46,817 nucleotides of DNA. It comes from Sulfurovum sp. GTDB taxonomy: Bacteria; Campylobacterota; Campylobacteria; Campylobacterales; Sulfurovaceae. How positions within the stretch are numbered: the stretch's first letter is position 1; the number at the start of each line of letters is the position of its first letter. Below are positions 26,399 through 34,254 of this stretch, piece after piece. Position numbers and translations under genes: made by a program. The stretch covers positions 53,312 to 100,128 of the forward strand of contig NVUY01000007.1 of the NCBI GenBank assembly GCA_002733215.1, given 5' to 3'. Under the pieces are notes generated by a model. It ran no database searches. It was not told the DNA's origin and saw nothing but the letters and a program-made list of their open reading frames with translations.

Positions 26399-27461
26399 AG
26401 GCTCTTACTTCTTTATCTATCTGGATGATCTCTTCAATATTCTTCGCTTTTACATCTTCAAACTTTTGATAGGCATCCAGTACCATGTCACTCATCCCAA
26501 AAAATGAACATTCTTCTTTTTGAAAAGCCTCTATGGCTACTTCATTGGCAGCATTCACAACAACGCCTAAATGTGGGTTCTTTAAAATATGTTCTTTGAT
26601 GTTCCAGATAGGGTAACGTGCTGCCTCAATAGGCAAAAATTCTAAAGACCCGATACTTAATAGATCGGTAGGTGGGAGTATCTCTTCTGTGACTTCTCCT
26701 TTGAGCGCAAATGCAATAGGCAATTTCATATCTACTCCTGCAAAGTGTGCAGTCGTTGAGCCATCTTTAAATTCACATAAGGCATGGATAATGGATTTTT
26801 TTTCTATGACTGCATCTATATTGCTCGTATTAAAAAGCCATTTTGCTTCTAATAGTTCGAAAAGTTTATTGGTCATAGTGGCTGAGTCTATGGTGATCTT
26901 GTTTCCCATGGACCAGTTAGGGTGTTTGAGGGCATCTGAAAAAGTAGCATCTTTCATTTTCTCCAGTTCCCAGTCTCTAAATGCCCCACCGCTGGCAGTG
27001 ATGTAAAGTTTGGAAAGAGGACGTTCGTTGAGTAGGTACCACAGACCAAAATGTTCAGAGTCAATGACTGTAATCAGTGACATATCTATGAATGCTCCTG
27101 CAACCACCAAAGATTCTTTGTTTGCCAGTGCCACACGTTTACCAAGAGAGGTGGCTTTGAGTGTCGGGGCTAAACCAGTATAGCCTACAAGTGCATTGAC
27201 GATCATCGGACTTTGTGATTCTTCGATGAGTGTCAGTATTGCCTCATTGCCACAGCGAACATCGGGATGATTTACTTTATGCTTGTCTCTCTCATATGCG
27301 ATCACAACTTTTTTTGGCTGATGGATGCTAATTTGCTGGTTAAGCAGATCAATATTTGACCCTACAACAAGTGCTTCGATCGCTATATGGTACTGTTTCG
27401 CCAAGATGAGGGTATTGACCCCTATGGAACCTGTTGAACCTAGAAGGACAATGCTGGACAT
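26382..27461 (-). CDS. dxr: 1-deoxy-D-xylulose 5-phosphate reductoisomerase
   Basis: A 359-residue enzyme of the MEP isoprenoid pathway. N-terminal NADPH site LLGSTGSIGVNT (residues 5-16), NKESLV, the metal-binding DSEHF, the ASGGAFRDW flexible loop, HPNWSMG and NAANEVA. It converts DXP to MEP. Three bases separate it from cdsA, a pairing common in bacteria; the isoprenoid supplies the lipid carrier used by WecA/MraY enzymes. Confidence 0.97.
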   Translation of the reverse strand: MSSIVLLGSTGSIGVNTLILAKQYHIAIEALVVGSNIDLLNQQISIHQPKKVVIAYERDKHKVNHPDVRCGNEAILTLIEESQSPMIVNALVGYTGLAPTLKATSLGKRVALANKESLVVAGAFIDMSLITVIDSEHFGLWYLLNERPLSKLYITASGGAFRDWELEKMKDATFSDALKHPNWSMGNKITIDSATMTNKLFELLEAKWLFNTSNIDAVIEKKSIIHALCEFKDGSTTAHFAGVDMKLPIAFALKGEVTEEILPPTDLLSIGSLEFLPIEAARYPIWNIKEHILKNPHLGVVVNAANEVAIEAFQKEECSFFGMSDMVLDAYQKFEDVKAKNIEEIIQIDKEVRAYVTAG

Positions 27462-27464
27462 AGA

Positions 27465-28223
27465 TTAAATTAAGGCGCGTAACGCGATAACCATTATGAT
27501 CGCAGCAAAAAGGTAGCCGTCAATTCTATCTAATATCCCACCATGTCCGGGAAGTAGATCGCCAGAGTCTTTGACGCCCGCCTCACGTTTGAGATAGGAT
27601 TCAAAAAGGTCTCCAAAAACTGAAGAAATCGCTGTCACCAGTGTCACAACAAAAGCGATCCAAAACTCTACAACATAAAGTCCTGCAAAAGTACCGGCTA
27701 CTGTGGCAAGGATGATACCACCAAACACACCTTCAAGTGTTTTGTTTGGTGAAGTGTCTGAAAACTTGGTTTTACCGATGGCTTTTCCTGTAAAAAATGC
27801 CCCTACATCTGTCAGTGCAACGGTGACAAGAAGCCAGAACATGGACTGTATGCCAAAATCCTGGTAGAGGATAAGGAAAAAGAGTATGCCACTGACGGGG
27901 TAAAGGAAAGGAAGAAGCAGTCTTTTGTCAAAGTTGTGAAAATAGGCAAGAGAAGAAGCAAATATGACTGCCATAAAAAAGAACAGATCATCAGGACTAG
28001 GGTAGAAATAGGCAACGATCCATAAAAGAACAGCCCATACATACATGGAAGGTCCGGTGAGCTTGAAAAGCTTCATTGCCTCATAGAAAGCAAAGATATA
28101 AATGACACCTAAAAAAGCCCACATGACAAAAAAACTATCGATCCAGCCTATAAACCCAACTAAAGCAAGTAAGCCAATGCCTGTTAGCCAACGCTCTTGA
28201 TAATCTGTAAAAAATTTAGTCAT
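27465..28223 (-). CDS. cdsA: Phosphatidate cytidylyltransferase
   Basis: A 252-residue integral membrane enzyme making CDP-diacylglycerol. Several hydrophobic helices are followed by the CDS signature: DVGAFFTGKAIGKTKFSDTS (mid-protein) and SVFGDLFESYLKREAGVKDS, then LLPGHGGILDRIDG, ending in a last helix. A TATAAT -10 on the minus strand (28251-28256) probably drives cdsA-dxr-hydrolase-tsaD. Confidence 0.96.
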   Translation of the reverse strand: MTKFFTDYQERWLTGIGLLALVGFIGWIDSFFVMWAFLGVIYIFAFYEAMKLFKLTGPSMYVWAVLLWIVAYFYPSPDDLFFFMAVIFASSLAYFHNFDKRLLLPFLYPVSGILFFLILYQDFGIQSMFWLLVTVALTDVGAFFTGKAIGKTKFSDTSPNKTLEGVFGGIILATVAGTFAGLYVVEFWIAFVVTLVTAISSVFGDLFESYLKREAGVKDSGDLLPGHGGILDRIDGYLFAAIIMVIALRALI

Positions 28224-28250
28224 ACTTTTTCCTGATTTGATATGGGAATG

Positions 28251-28256
28251 ATTATA
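28251..28256 (-). promoter_or_regulatory. -10 element for the cdsA-dxr-tsaD unit
   Basis: TATAAT on the minus strand in GGTATAATCATT, 28 bases before the cdsA start, inside the 66-base gap between the rqcH-like gene and cdsA. No clear -35. Confidence 0.55.
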
Positions 28257-28289
28257 CCATCCCTTGGGTTAGAAGTGTCTATATGTATT

Positions 28290-29633
28290 CTATATCCGGA
28301 TTTCAACGCCTTCTTTTGTGACACGGATCGTATCATATTTATTATAGAGTACGTTAGAACCTTCCTGTACTTTCACAAATTTTCTTTTGGTGTAGTCTAC
28401 TTTATAGTCACCTGGGTTTTTGACTGAAAAATCTACGCAGAGTTTAGCGGCAGCCTGTATGACAGAGTCAGGCAGGTTTTGTTTGTCTGTTCTAATGATG
28501 ACATGAGAAGAAGGCACATCTCTTATATGCATCCAAAGGTCATTTGCTTTGGCGATCTCTAAGAGCTTTTGGTTTTCGTTGGAGTTTCTTCCTACCAGTA
28601 CTTTATAATCTTCGATCCAAAAGAGTTCACCTTCACGAAGTTTCTCTTTTTTACGTAGTGATTTTGCGCGTTTAGGCACAAGAAGTTCAAGTTCATAAGG
28701 TTCTTTCGCCTGTTCCAAAGCGTAATAGATGTTGTCATAAAAGTCTTTTTTACTCTGTAGGTTCTCTTCTTCTATATGTACATTTTTAGCTTTGCTTTTT
28801 GCCCGTTTTGAAAGGTTGAAAAAATAGTCAGACATGCGGTTCACCTTCGTCTTTTTAGGTAACTTTATGCTGATCTCATTTCCTTCAAAATCATAGGTTT
28901 TCAATTGTGTATCATAAGGTTTTATCTGATAGAGGTTTGCCAGTATAAGATTTCCATAGACTTTGTTCTCTTCAGCTCTTTTTTCAAGCTCCTCTTGATC
29001 AGGAAGTTTGTTTAAAAGGTGTTCAAGTTTTTTAGATTTTTTGGCTGTGACTGAGAGTTTTTGTTTTTTGAGTTCTAAAAGTTTTCGGGCTTGTATCTCT
29101 GTATATTTTTTTTCAAGAGAATCATCTATATCTGCTATCTCTACGGGTTCTTCTGTACGTTCAAAAGGGGGAATGGCAAGCAGTTCCATCCCAGGACGGA
29201 TCACGCGAAAAGAACTCTCCGCATCAATGTGTCTGAGTGCTTCGATGATGACTTCATTGTCGTCTATGAGTATGGCATTGGTGTTTTTACCTGTAAACTC
29301 CAACTGAAAATAGACGATCTTGTCTTTGTAGGAACTTTTTGGAGCAACAGTGAAACGTAAAATGCGGTCATCGTCCGGTACATCAACGCTGATGAGCTTA
29401 GACCCGCTGAGTAAAGAGTGCAACAAGGTGTCAAAGGGTGCATTGTAGCCTTGAAGCGGTCTTTGTGAATCTGCTTTATAGACAAAACTGTGCCCTCTGG
29501 TCATATTGAAAAAATAGCTTTGAGATTTGTCAAACATGATCTCGATAGTGTTGTCTTCTATGCGTCTAGCACGACTGATGAAGGTAAAGTCGTTTAATCG
29601 CTTAGCAATGGCTTGTAGTTCATAGAGTTTCAA
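28290..29633 (-). CDS. RqcH/NFACT-family ribosome rescue protein (FbpA-like)
   Basis: A 447-residue protein. Its N-terminal NFACT domain begins KLYELQAIAKRL and contains the SRARRIEDN strand; a charged coiled coil lies mid-protein (roughly residues 195-245); the C-terminal NFACT-R domain has LREGELFWIEDYKVLVGRN and ANDLWMHIRDVPSSHVIIR, ending with KRKFVKVQEGSNV. RqcH binds stalled 50S-peptidyl-tRNA and directs C-terminal alanine tailing. The frame opens at 29798, but the extra residues are only translated repeat sequence. A TTG at 29631-29633 preceded by AAAAGG gives the family's normal start. No transmembrane segment is seen. Confidence 0.9.
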   Translation of the reverse strand: MKLYELQAIAKRLNDFTFISRARRIEDNTIEIMFDKSQSYFFNMTRGHSFVYKADSQRPLQGYNAPFDTLLHSLLSGSKLISVDVPDDDRILRFTVAPKSSYKDKIVYFQLEFTGKNTNAILIDDNEVIIEALRHIDAESSFRVIRPGMELLAIPPFERTEEPVEIADIDDSLEKKYTEIQARKLLELKKQKLSVTAKKSKKLEHLLNKLPDQEELEKRAEENKVYGNLILANLYQIKPYDTQLKTYDFEGNEISIKLPKKTKVNRMSDYFFNLSKRAKSKAKNVHIEEENLQSKKDFYDNIYYALEQAKEPYELELLVPKRAKSLRKKEKLREGELFWIEDYKVLVGRNSNENQKLLEIAKANDLWMHIRDVPSSHVIIRTDKQNLPDSVIQAAAKLCVDFSVKNPGDYKVDYTKRKFVKVQEGSNVLYNKYDTIRVTKEGVEIRI

Positions 29634-29651
29634 GAGTGAGCCTTTTAGCTC

Positions 29652-29759
29652 TCGTTCCCATGCTGTGCGTGGGAATGCATACTTCAGTTGGTGAAAATAA
29701 AAAAGCTTTAAAGCATTAAAAATATTTGTATGCATTCCCACGGAGACCGTGGGAACGAG
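29652..29759. repeat. Inverted pair of GTTCCCA/TGGGAA hairpin repeats
   Basis: Copy one (29652-29682) and copy two (29728-29759, inverted) are near-identical 31-base units. Each is a hairpin TTCCCAYG...CGTGGGAA flanked by CGAG on one side and TGCATAC on the other. Units of this kind recur in many unrelated proteobacteria. This pair occupies the region just upstream of the rqcH-like start and reads through as PRTAWERE and VPTVSVGMHT. Confidence 0.8.
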
Positions 29760-29811
29760 GATATATATTCTGAGTCGTATTTTAGCAAAAATACGCATTA
29801 AAAAACTTTTT

Positions 29812-29828
29812 GCTATAATTCGCGTAAT
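29812..29828 (+). repeat. Left copy of a 17-bp direct repeat bounding 4.4 kb
   Basis: GCTATAATTCGCGTAAT, identical to 34212-34228, where it contains the leuC -10 element. It is preceded by T-rich sequence in both places. Between the copies lie the transposase remnants, the PhoX-like gene and the diheme cytochrome gene. Confidence 0.8.
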
Positions 29829-29868
29829 ATAATATACATTAAATTAGAAATTAGAAGAAATAGAAGGA

Positions 29869-30174
29869 TCAGGTGATGCTAATGCTACCATCTCCCTTCG
29901 TCCTCTTAATAATCCTCTGCACCGTAGCCTGATTTAATCCCAATACCTTAGCAATCAAATGCTGAGAGTAACCTTCCTGATAATCTTTGAGGATCAAGTT
30001 GTTTCGCTCTTTCATGTGCTTAGCTTTGCTAAGTGTTTTTCGCAGTTTCTCTTCATCTGGCTTTTTGTCAATGTTTGATGTTTCCAACAGACTTGAAGCT
30101 GTTTTGAGCTCTTGTAGTTGTGTTGTATCTACAGCTTGGGTTAAAAAGGCTTCTATGGCTTCTTGGTCATCTTT
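29869..30174 (-). pseudogene. C-terminal fragment of a REP-associated-type transposase with HTH tail
   Basis: An open frame of about 101 codons from 30174 (stop just upstream at 30175-30177) to a TGA at 29869. A TTG at 30085-30087 could start 72 residues, but similarity appears to begin earlier (KDDQEAIEAFLTQAVD). The tail LILKDYQEGYSQHLIAKVLGLNQATVQRIIKR is a helix-turn-helix like that appended to many RAYT/Y1-type transposases. The catalytic HUH and tyrosine part is absent, so it is a truncated remnant. Assignment rests on pattern only. Confidence 0.55.
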
Positions 30175-30233
30175 CTACTTTCATATCTCTCATAGATAAC
30201 AAACTGGTAACAGTGGGTCAAGTAAACGTTTTT

Positions 30234-30284
30234 GTAACCACTCTGTGATACTTTTGATACTTCTGTGTTACCACTTTTATGTAA
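30234..30284 (+). promoter_or_regulatory. 11-bp-periodic repeats upstream of phoX (Pho-box-like)
   Basis: Seven-base units followed by four-base spacers repeat in phase: GTAACCA, GTGATAC, GATACTT, GTTACCA, TATGTAA, starting at 30234, 30245, 30256, 30267 and 30278. PhoB-type response regulators bind 7-bp direct repeats spaced by 4 bp. The last unit contains a possible -10 (TATGTA). The units are only loosely alike, so this is a candidate. Confidence 0.4.
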
Positions 30285-30314
30285 ACTCCTCACATCATTT
30301 AAAAGGAGAACAAA

Positions 30315-32126
30315 ATGAAAAGAAATCTTATATTATCAATTGCAGCAGCTTCGGCTTTAGTATTAACGGGGTGCAATAATGACAGTAATGAAGAGGTTGA
30401 ACCCTCAGAACTAGCATTGCCTGGAACACCCATAGAGACACATATAGAAACGCCGGTACCTCCAGTAAAACTTTCAGAACTCTCGTTTTCTGAAGCACCG
30501 GTGCCTACAACGGATGCACAAAAAAGAGATATTTTAGTTTCAGAAAAAGTAACGGTTAATGACAAGGAACATCACATCGGGTTTCATACTATTATTAGAA
30601 GTGGTGATGAAGTAGGTGAGGGGATATATGGTTTGGTCTATGACAAAAATGGTGATGCCGTGCAAGCAGCGGATGCATCACTTAAAATCAGTAATTCAAA
30701 TGACTTTTCATCACTACTTACTTATGGTGAGAAAATTTTTACTGTAACACACTTTGAGACACGCCCCGCTGCGATGTATATTACAGAGTTAAACCAAAAT
30801 AAAACTACTGGTAAACTTACACCAAAATGGACAAAAAACATAGACTTTTCTGCATTTAATGGGCTATGGGTTCCCTGTGCCGGTTCGGTTACGCCTTGGG
30901 GGAGTCACCTAGGCAGCGAAGAGTATCCACCAGATGCAAGTAAAGTAGATGAAAATGGAAGTATTGGTTCTTACTATGATCCAATGGCTGATTATGTTGG
31001 TGGAGATTTAAAAGCATTGAACCCGTATGATTATGGATGGACACCAGAAGTTAAAATTAAAAATGTAAATGGTGATGTTGAGGTAGCTAAGCACTATACC
31101 ATGGGTAGATTTGCACACGAGTTAGCCTATGTTATGCCAGATAAAAAAACGGTGTATCTTTCAGATGATGGTACCAATGGTGTATTTTATAAATTTGTAG
31201 CTGACAATGCAGAAGATTTATCAGCAGGTACACTTTATGCTGCTAAATGGAATCAAACATCTGCTAAAGGTGGTGGAACTGCGAACATTACTTGGATAAG
31301 TTTAGGGCATGCAACAAATGATGAAATCAAAGTAGCACTAGATGCTAAAAAGAAGTTTGGAGACATCTTTACTGTAGCAGAGAGAAATGAAGACAACTCT
31401 TGTCCTACAGGAGTTACCGCGTCAAACTGGGCTGCTAAAAATGAGTGTCTTAAAATCAATGATGGTATGGAGAAAATAGCTTCAAGACTGGAAAGTGGAC
31501 GTTATGCTGGTATGAAAGGTGCAACGGTAGAGTTTTCAAAGATGGAAGGTATTACCTATAACCCGCAGAAAAAAGAAATGTACATGGCTATGAGCCGTAC
31601 TGAAAAAGGTATGGAAGACAACAAGTATAAAAATGAAGCCAATGACAAGTATGACAAAGGTGGAAGTAATGATGTTAGGTTGGAAGCTAGAAACCATTGT
31701 GGTGTAGTGTATAAGATGGCACTTGATGGTTACAATGTTACAACAATGGAGTCTTTAGTCGAAGGTGTGGGTATGGATAAAGATGAGCATGGAAACTCAT
31801 GTACACTTGATGGTATTTCTATGCCAGACAACGTTACGTTTATACCAAATACTGACACACTTATCATCGGTGAAGATACAAGCTATCACCAAAATGATAT
31901 GATTTGGTCATACAACTTGACAAGCAAGAAATTGACACGTATTCAGACAACACCCTATGGTTCTGAGACAACATCACCATACTACTATCCAGATATCAAT
32001 GGGTTTGGGTACTTGATGAGCGTTATTCAGCACCCGTTTGGAGAGAGTGATCAAGATAAACTTCAAAGTCCTGATGAGAAGAGGGGTTATACGGGTTATG
32101 TAGGTCCTTTCCCTGTAATCAAATAA
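30315..32126 (+). CDS. PhoX-family alkaline phosphatase-like lipoprotein (DUF839)
   Basis: A 603-residue exported lipoprotein. The signal peptide ends in the lipobox LTGC (Cys20), then a low-complexity acidic/proline linker. The body matches the PhoX beta-propeller type: PWGSHLGSEEYPPD, HELAYVMPDKKTVYLSDDG, FSKMEGITYNP, EARNHCGVVYKM, LDGISMPDNVTF and LIIGEDTSYHQND, which supply the acidic metal ligands and the cofactor-facing segments. PhoX enzymes are Ca/Fe phosphomonoesterases induced by phosphate limitation. RBS AAAAGGAGAAC. It sits alone with the diheme protein between transposase remnants; 11-bp-periodic sequence lies upstream. Confidence 0.88.
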   Translation: MKRNLILSIAAASALVLTGCNNDSNEEVEPSELALPGTPIETHIETPVPPVKLSELSFSEAPVPTTDAQKRDILVSEKVTVNDKEHHIGFHTIIRSGDEVGEGIYGLVYDKNGDAVQAADASLKISNSNDFSSLLTYGEKIFTVTHFETRPAAMYITELNQNKTTGKLTPKWTKNIDFSAFNGLWVPCAGSVTPWGSHLGSEEYPPDASKVDENGSIGSYYDPMADYVGGDLKALNPYDYGWTPEVKIKNVNGDVEVAKHYTMGRFAHELAYVMPDKKTVYLSDDGTNGVFYKFVADNAEDLSAGTLYAAKWNQTSAKGGGTANITWISLGHATNDEIKVALDAKKKFGDIFTVAERNEDNSCPTGVTASNWAAKNECLKINDGMEKIASRLESGRYAGMKGATVEFSKMEGITYNPQKKEMYMAMSRTEKGMEDNKYKNEANDKYDKGGSNDVRLEARNHCGVVYKMALDGYNVTTMESLVEGVGMDKDEHGNSCTLDGISMPDNVTFIPNTDTLIIGEDTSYHQNDMIWSYNLTSKKLTRIQTTPYGSETTSPYYYPDINGFGYLMSVIQHPFGESDQDKLQSPDEKRGYTGYVGPFPVIK

Positions 32127-32235
32127 TTTTAACAAGAGAAGTTTTGCTTTAGTTTTGCCTTTTGGCAGACCTAAGGTCATCACTTCCTTATGTAATGTAG
32201 ATCATTATTTTGTCTATAATATATAAGGAATGGAT

Positions 32236-33879
32236 ATGAATCGTTTAGAAAAAGTTGCACTCATGACTGCACTAATGGGTACGTTAACACTTGTTGCAGG
32301 TGATACACTGGTAGATGTAAAAAACCGTTATTTGAAAAATTATGCTTCAAATATACCAAGCCAGTGTTACACGAAAACAGAAGATGAAAACAAAAAAGTA
32401 CACAATCCCTGTTTTGCCTGTCATATTACCTCAAAAGAGCCAAACTACTTTAATGACTGGGATTTACAAGAAAGTTATGCTTTTCCAGAAGATGCACTTA
32501 AAAATAGATGGAAAAATCTTTTTAAAGACAGAACGAAAGAAGTAAATGATATTTCTGATGACGAGATACTCGCTTATATAAAACAAAGTAACTATTTTGG
32601 GAAAGAAGGTGAGTTTACTTTGGCAAAAAAGCTTCAAAACCTTTCAAAAGAGTGGGATATAGATGGTGATAAAAAGTGGGATGGGTATATCCCTGATTGT
32701 TATTACAACTTTGATGATGAGGGGTTTGATAGAACACCCAATGGAGATTATAGTGGTTGGAGAGCCTTTGGGTATTACCCATTCTTAGGAACTTTTTGGC
32801 CTACCAATGGCTCCACAGATGATGTACTTATCCGTCTGCCAATGGACTTTAGAAAAGATGAAAATGGTAGTTTTAATATAGAAACGTATAAAGTGAACCT
32901 AGCCATAGTGGAAGCACTGATTAAACAAAAGAGTATCAAAATGCATCTGATAGATGAAAAAAAATATGGTGTTGATTTAAACAAAGATGGAAACCTCACA
33001 CAAGCCAGTCAAATCACATTCGAGTATGACCCTAGAAATGGAAAATATATGAGCTACATAGGGCTTGCGAAGAAGAAAGGATATAAGATATCAGCAGGGC
33101 TTTACCCTGTAGGAACAGACTTTTTACATTCAGTACGCTACATAGATATAGATGAGGATAATGGCATAAAAATGGCAGCTCGCATGAAAGAGTTAAGATA
33201 TGGTAAAAAAGTAAACTGGGCTACTTATACAGACCATAAAGCACTGGTAGAAGAAGAGTTAAAAGAAGCACATGATTTTCCAGATAGGCTAGAAGTTTTC
33301 ATCGGAGATGCAGAACGTGGTGTGAGTAACAAAAGAGGGTGGAGGTATCAAGGCTTTATTGAAGATGAAAAAGGTGAGCTTAGACCACAAAGCTATGAGG
33401 AGAATCTTTTTTGTATAGGCTGTCACGCAAGCTTAGGAGCATTGGCTGATTCTACTTTTGTGTATCAAAGAAAATTTGAACATGGAACATTTCAAAATGG
33501 ATGGAGTCACTGGACACAAAAAGGTTTAAAAGGCATAGGTGAGCCCAAAACTCCGGATGGAAGAGATGAATATACACTATACATACAAGAGAATGGTGCG
33601 GGAGATGAGTTTAGAGAAAATGATGAGGTGATAAAGAAGTTTTTTGATGAAAATGGCACACTGAAAATGAGTGAAGCAAAAAAATTACAAGATGATATGA
33701 CACACCTCATTTTCCCCTCTCACAGTAGAGCGTTAAAGCTCAATAAAGCCTATAAGGTTATAGTTGATGAACAAAGTTTTATTTACGGTCGAGATGCCAC
33801 GGTAAAACCTGTTAAAAATGTACATGATGAGTTAAAAGATGAACAGAGTACTGGCATTACAAATCCAGTGAGGTATTAA
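32236..33879 (+). CDS. Exported diheme c-type cytochrome-like protein, unknown function
   Basis: A 547-residue protein with an N-terminal signal peptide (MNRLEKVALMTALMGTLTLV) and two CxxCH haem sites: CFACH (C59, C62, H63) and CIGCH (C393, C396, H397). Between them are acidic Asp-rich loops (DIDGDKKWDG, DLNKDGNLTQ) that resemble EF-hand-type calcium loops, and a Trp/Tyr-rich stretch (GWRAFGYYPFLGTFWPTNG). I do not recognise a named family. Two in-frame ATGs exist at 32230 and 32236; AAGGA directly abuts the first, so the second is more likely. It lies 109 bases after phoX in the same direction; a TATAAT (32215-32220) may give it its own promoter. Confidence 0.75.
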   Translation: MNRLEKVALMTALMGTLTLVAGDTLVDVKNRYLKNYASNIPSQCYTKTEDENKKVHNPCFACHITSKEPNYFNDWDLQESYAFPEDALKNRWKNLFKDRTKEVNDISDDEILAYIKQSNYFGKEGEFTLAKKLQNLSKEWDIDGDKKWDGYIPDCYYNFDDEGFDRTPNGDYSGWRAFGYYPFLGTFWPTNGSTDDVLIRLPMDFRKDENGSFNIETYKVNLAIVEALIKQKSIKMHLIDEKKYGVDLNKDGNLTQASQITFEYDPRNGKYMSYIGLAKKKGYKISAGLYPVGTDFLHSVRYIDIDEDNGIKMAARMKELRYGKKVNWATYTDHKALVEEELKEAHDFPDRLEVFIGDAERGVSNKRGWRYQGFIEDEKGELRPQSYEENLFCIGCHASLGALADSTFVYQRKFEHGTFQNGWSHWTQKGLKGIGEPKTPDGRDEYTLYIQENGAGDEFRENDEVIKKFFDENGTLKMSEAKKLQDDMTHLIFPSHSRALKLNKAYKVIVDEQSFIYGRDATVKPVKNVHDELKDEQSTGITNPVRY

Positions 33880-33990
33880 GATAAAATAAGGGTTTAATTG
33901 TTGTTGTTAGGAGACAGCATCCCTACAAAAATGATCATATATTCCATGGGGTACTAAATAAGTAAATAAAAAAAAGAAAAAAATTAGGGG

Positions 33991-34015
33991 TTAGGTGATG
34001 CTAATACTAGCCTAA
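33991..34015. repeat. Transposase-end repeat, partly palindromic
   Basis: TTAGG at 33991-33995 and CCTAA at 34011-34015 frame a core AGGTGATGCTAAT (33993-34005) that is identical to 29871-29883 at the 3' end of the other transposase remnant. It precedes the N-terminal transposase fragment. Confidence 0.5.
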
Positions 34016-34028
34016 TCTTCCTCATGCT

Positions 34029-34178
34029 ATGGCTCCCAAAACAAGAGAAGTGCAAATATCACGTAGACCACGCCTGGAAATACCCCATTACTACCACATA
34101 TTAACAGCACTGTAGAGCAAAGAGTTGTTTTTTAAGAAGCAAGTGATTGTGAGTACTTTGAATGGAATAAAGGGGGCA
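34029..34178 (+). pseudogene. N-terminal remnant of a REP-associated tyrosine transposase
   Basis: From ATG 34029 the frame reads MAPKTREVQISRRPRLEIPH then YYHILTA, which fits the RAYT start (RKPRxExxGYYHxxxRG). After a one-base frameshift the next frame reads VEQRVVF, a TAA, then EASDCEYFEW, matching the following RAYT segment (VEQRVVFKEASDYEYF type). One frameshift and one nonsense codon show decay, and the HUH and catalytic parts are missing. The rest of 33880-34254 shows AT-rich sequence and the leuC promoter only. Confidence 0.6.
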
Positions 34179-34211
34179 GTTCCACCTAAAATTCCACCAT
34201 AATTTTATTTC

Positions 34212-34228
34212 GCTATAATTCGCGTAAT
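34212..34228 (+). promoter_or_regulatory. leuC -10 region / right copy of the 17-bp direct repeat
   Basis: GCTATAATTCGCGTAAT contains TATAAT at 34214-34219, about 36 bases before the leuC start. It is identical to 29812-29828. Confidence 0.65.
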
Positions 34229-34254
34229 TATATATGGTGTAAAGAAGGACAAAT

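Noticed and set aside
29634-29798. 55-residue N-terminal extension of the rqcH-like protein
   Set aside because: It consists of translated palindromic repeats; a TTG with a good ribosome-binding site gives the family start.
30157-30290. Minus-strand open frame reading SGNTEVSKVSQSGYKNVYL and on through YERYES
   Set aside because: No clear start, ends in the transposase fragment in another frame, and part of its regularity comes from the 11-bp-periodic sequence upstream of phoX. It might be older transposase sequence, but I cannot support it.
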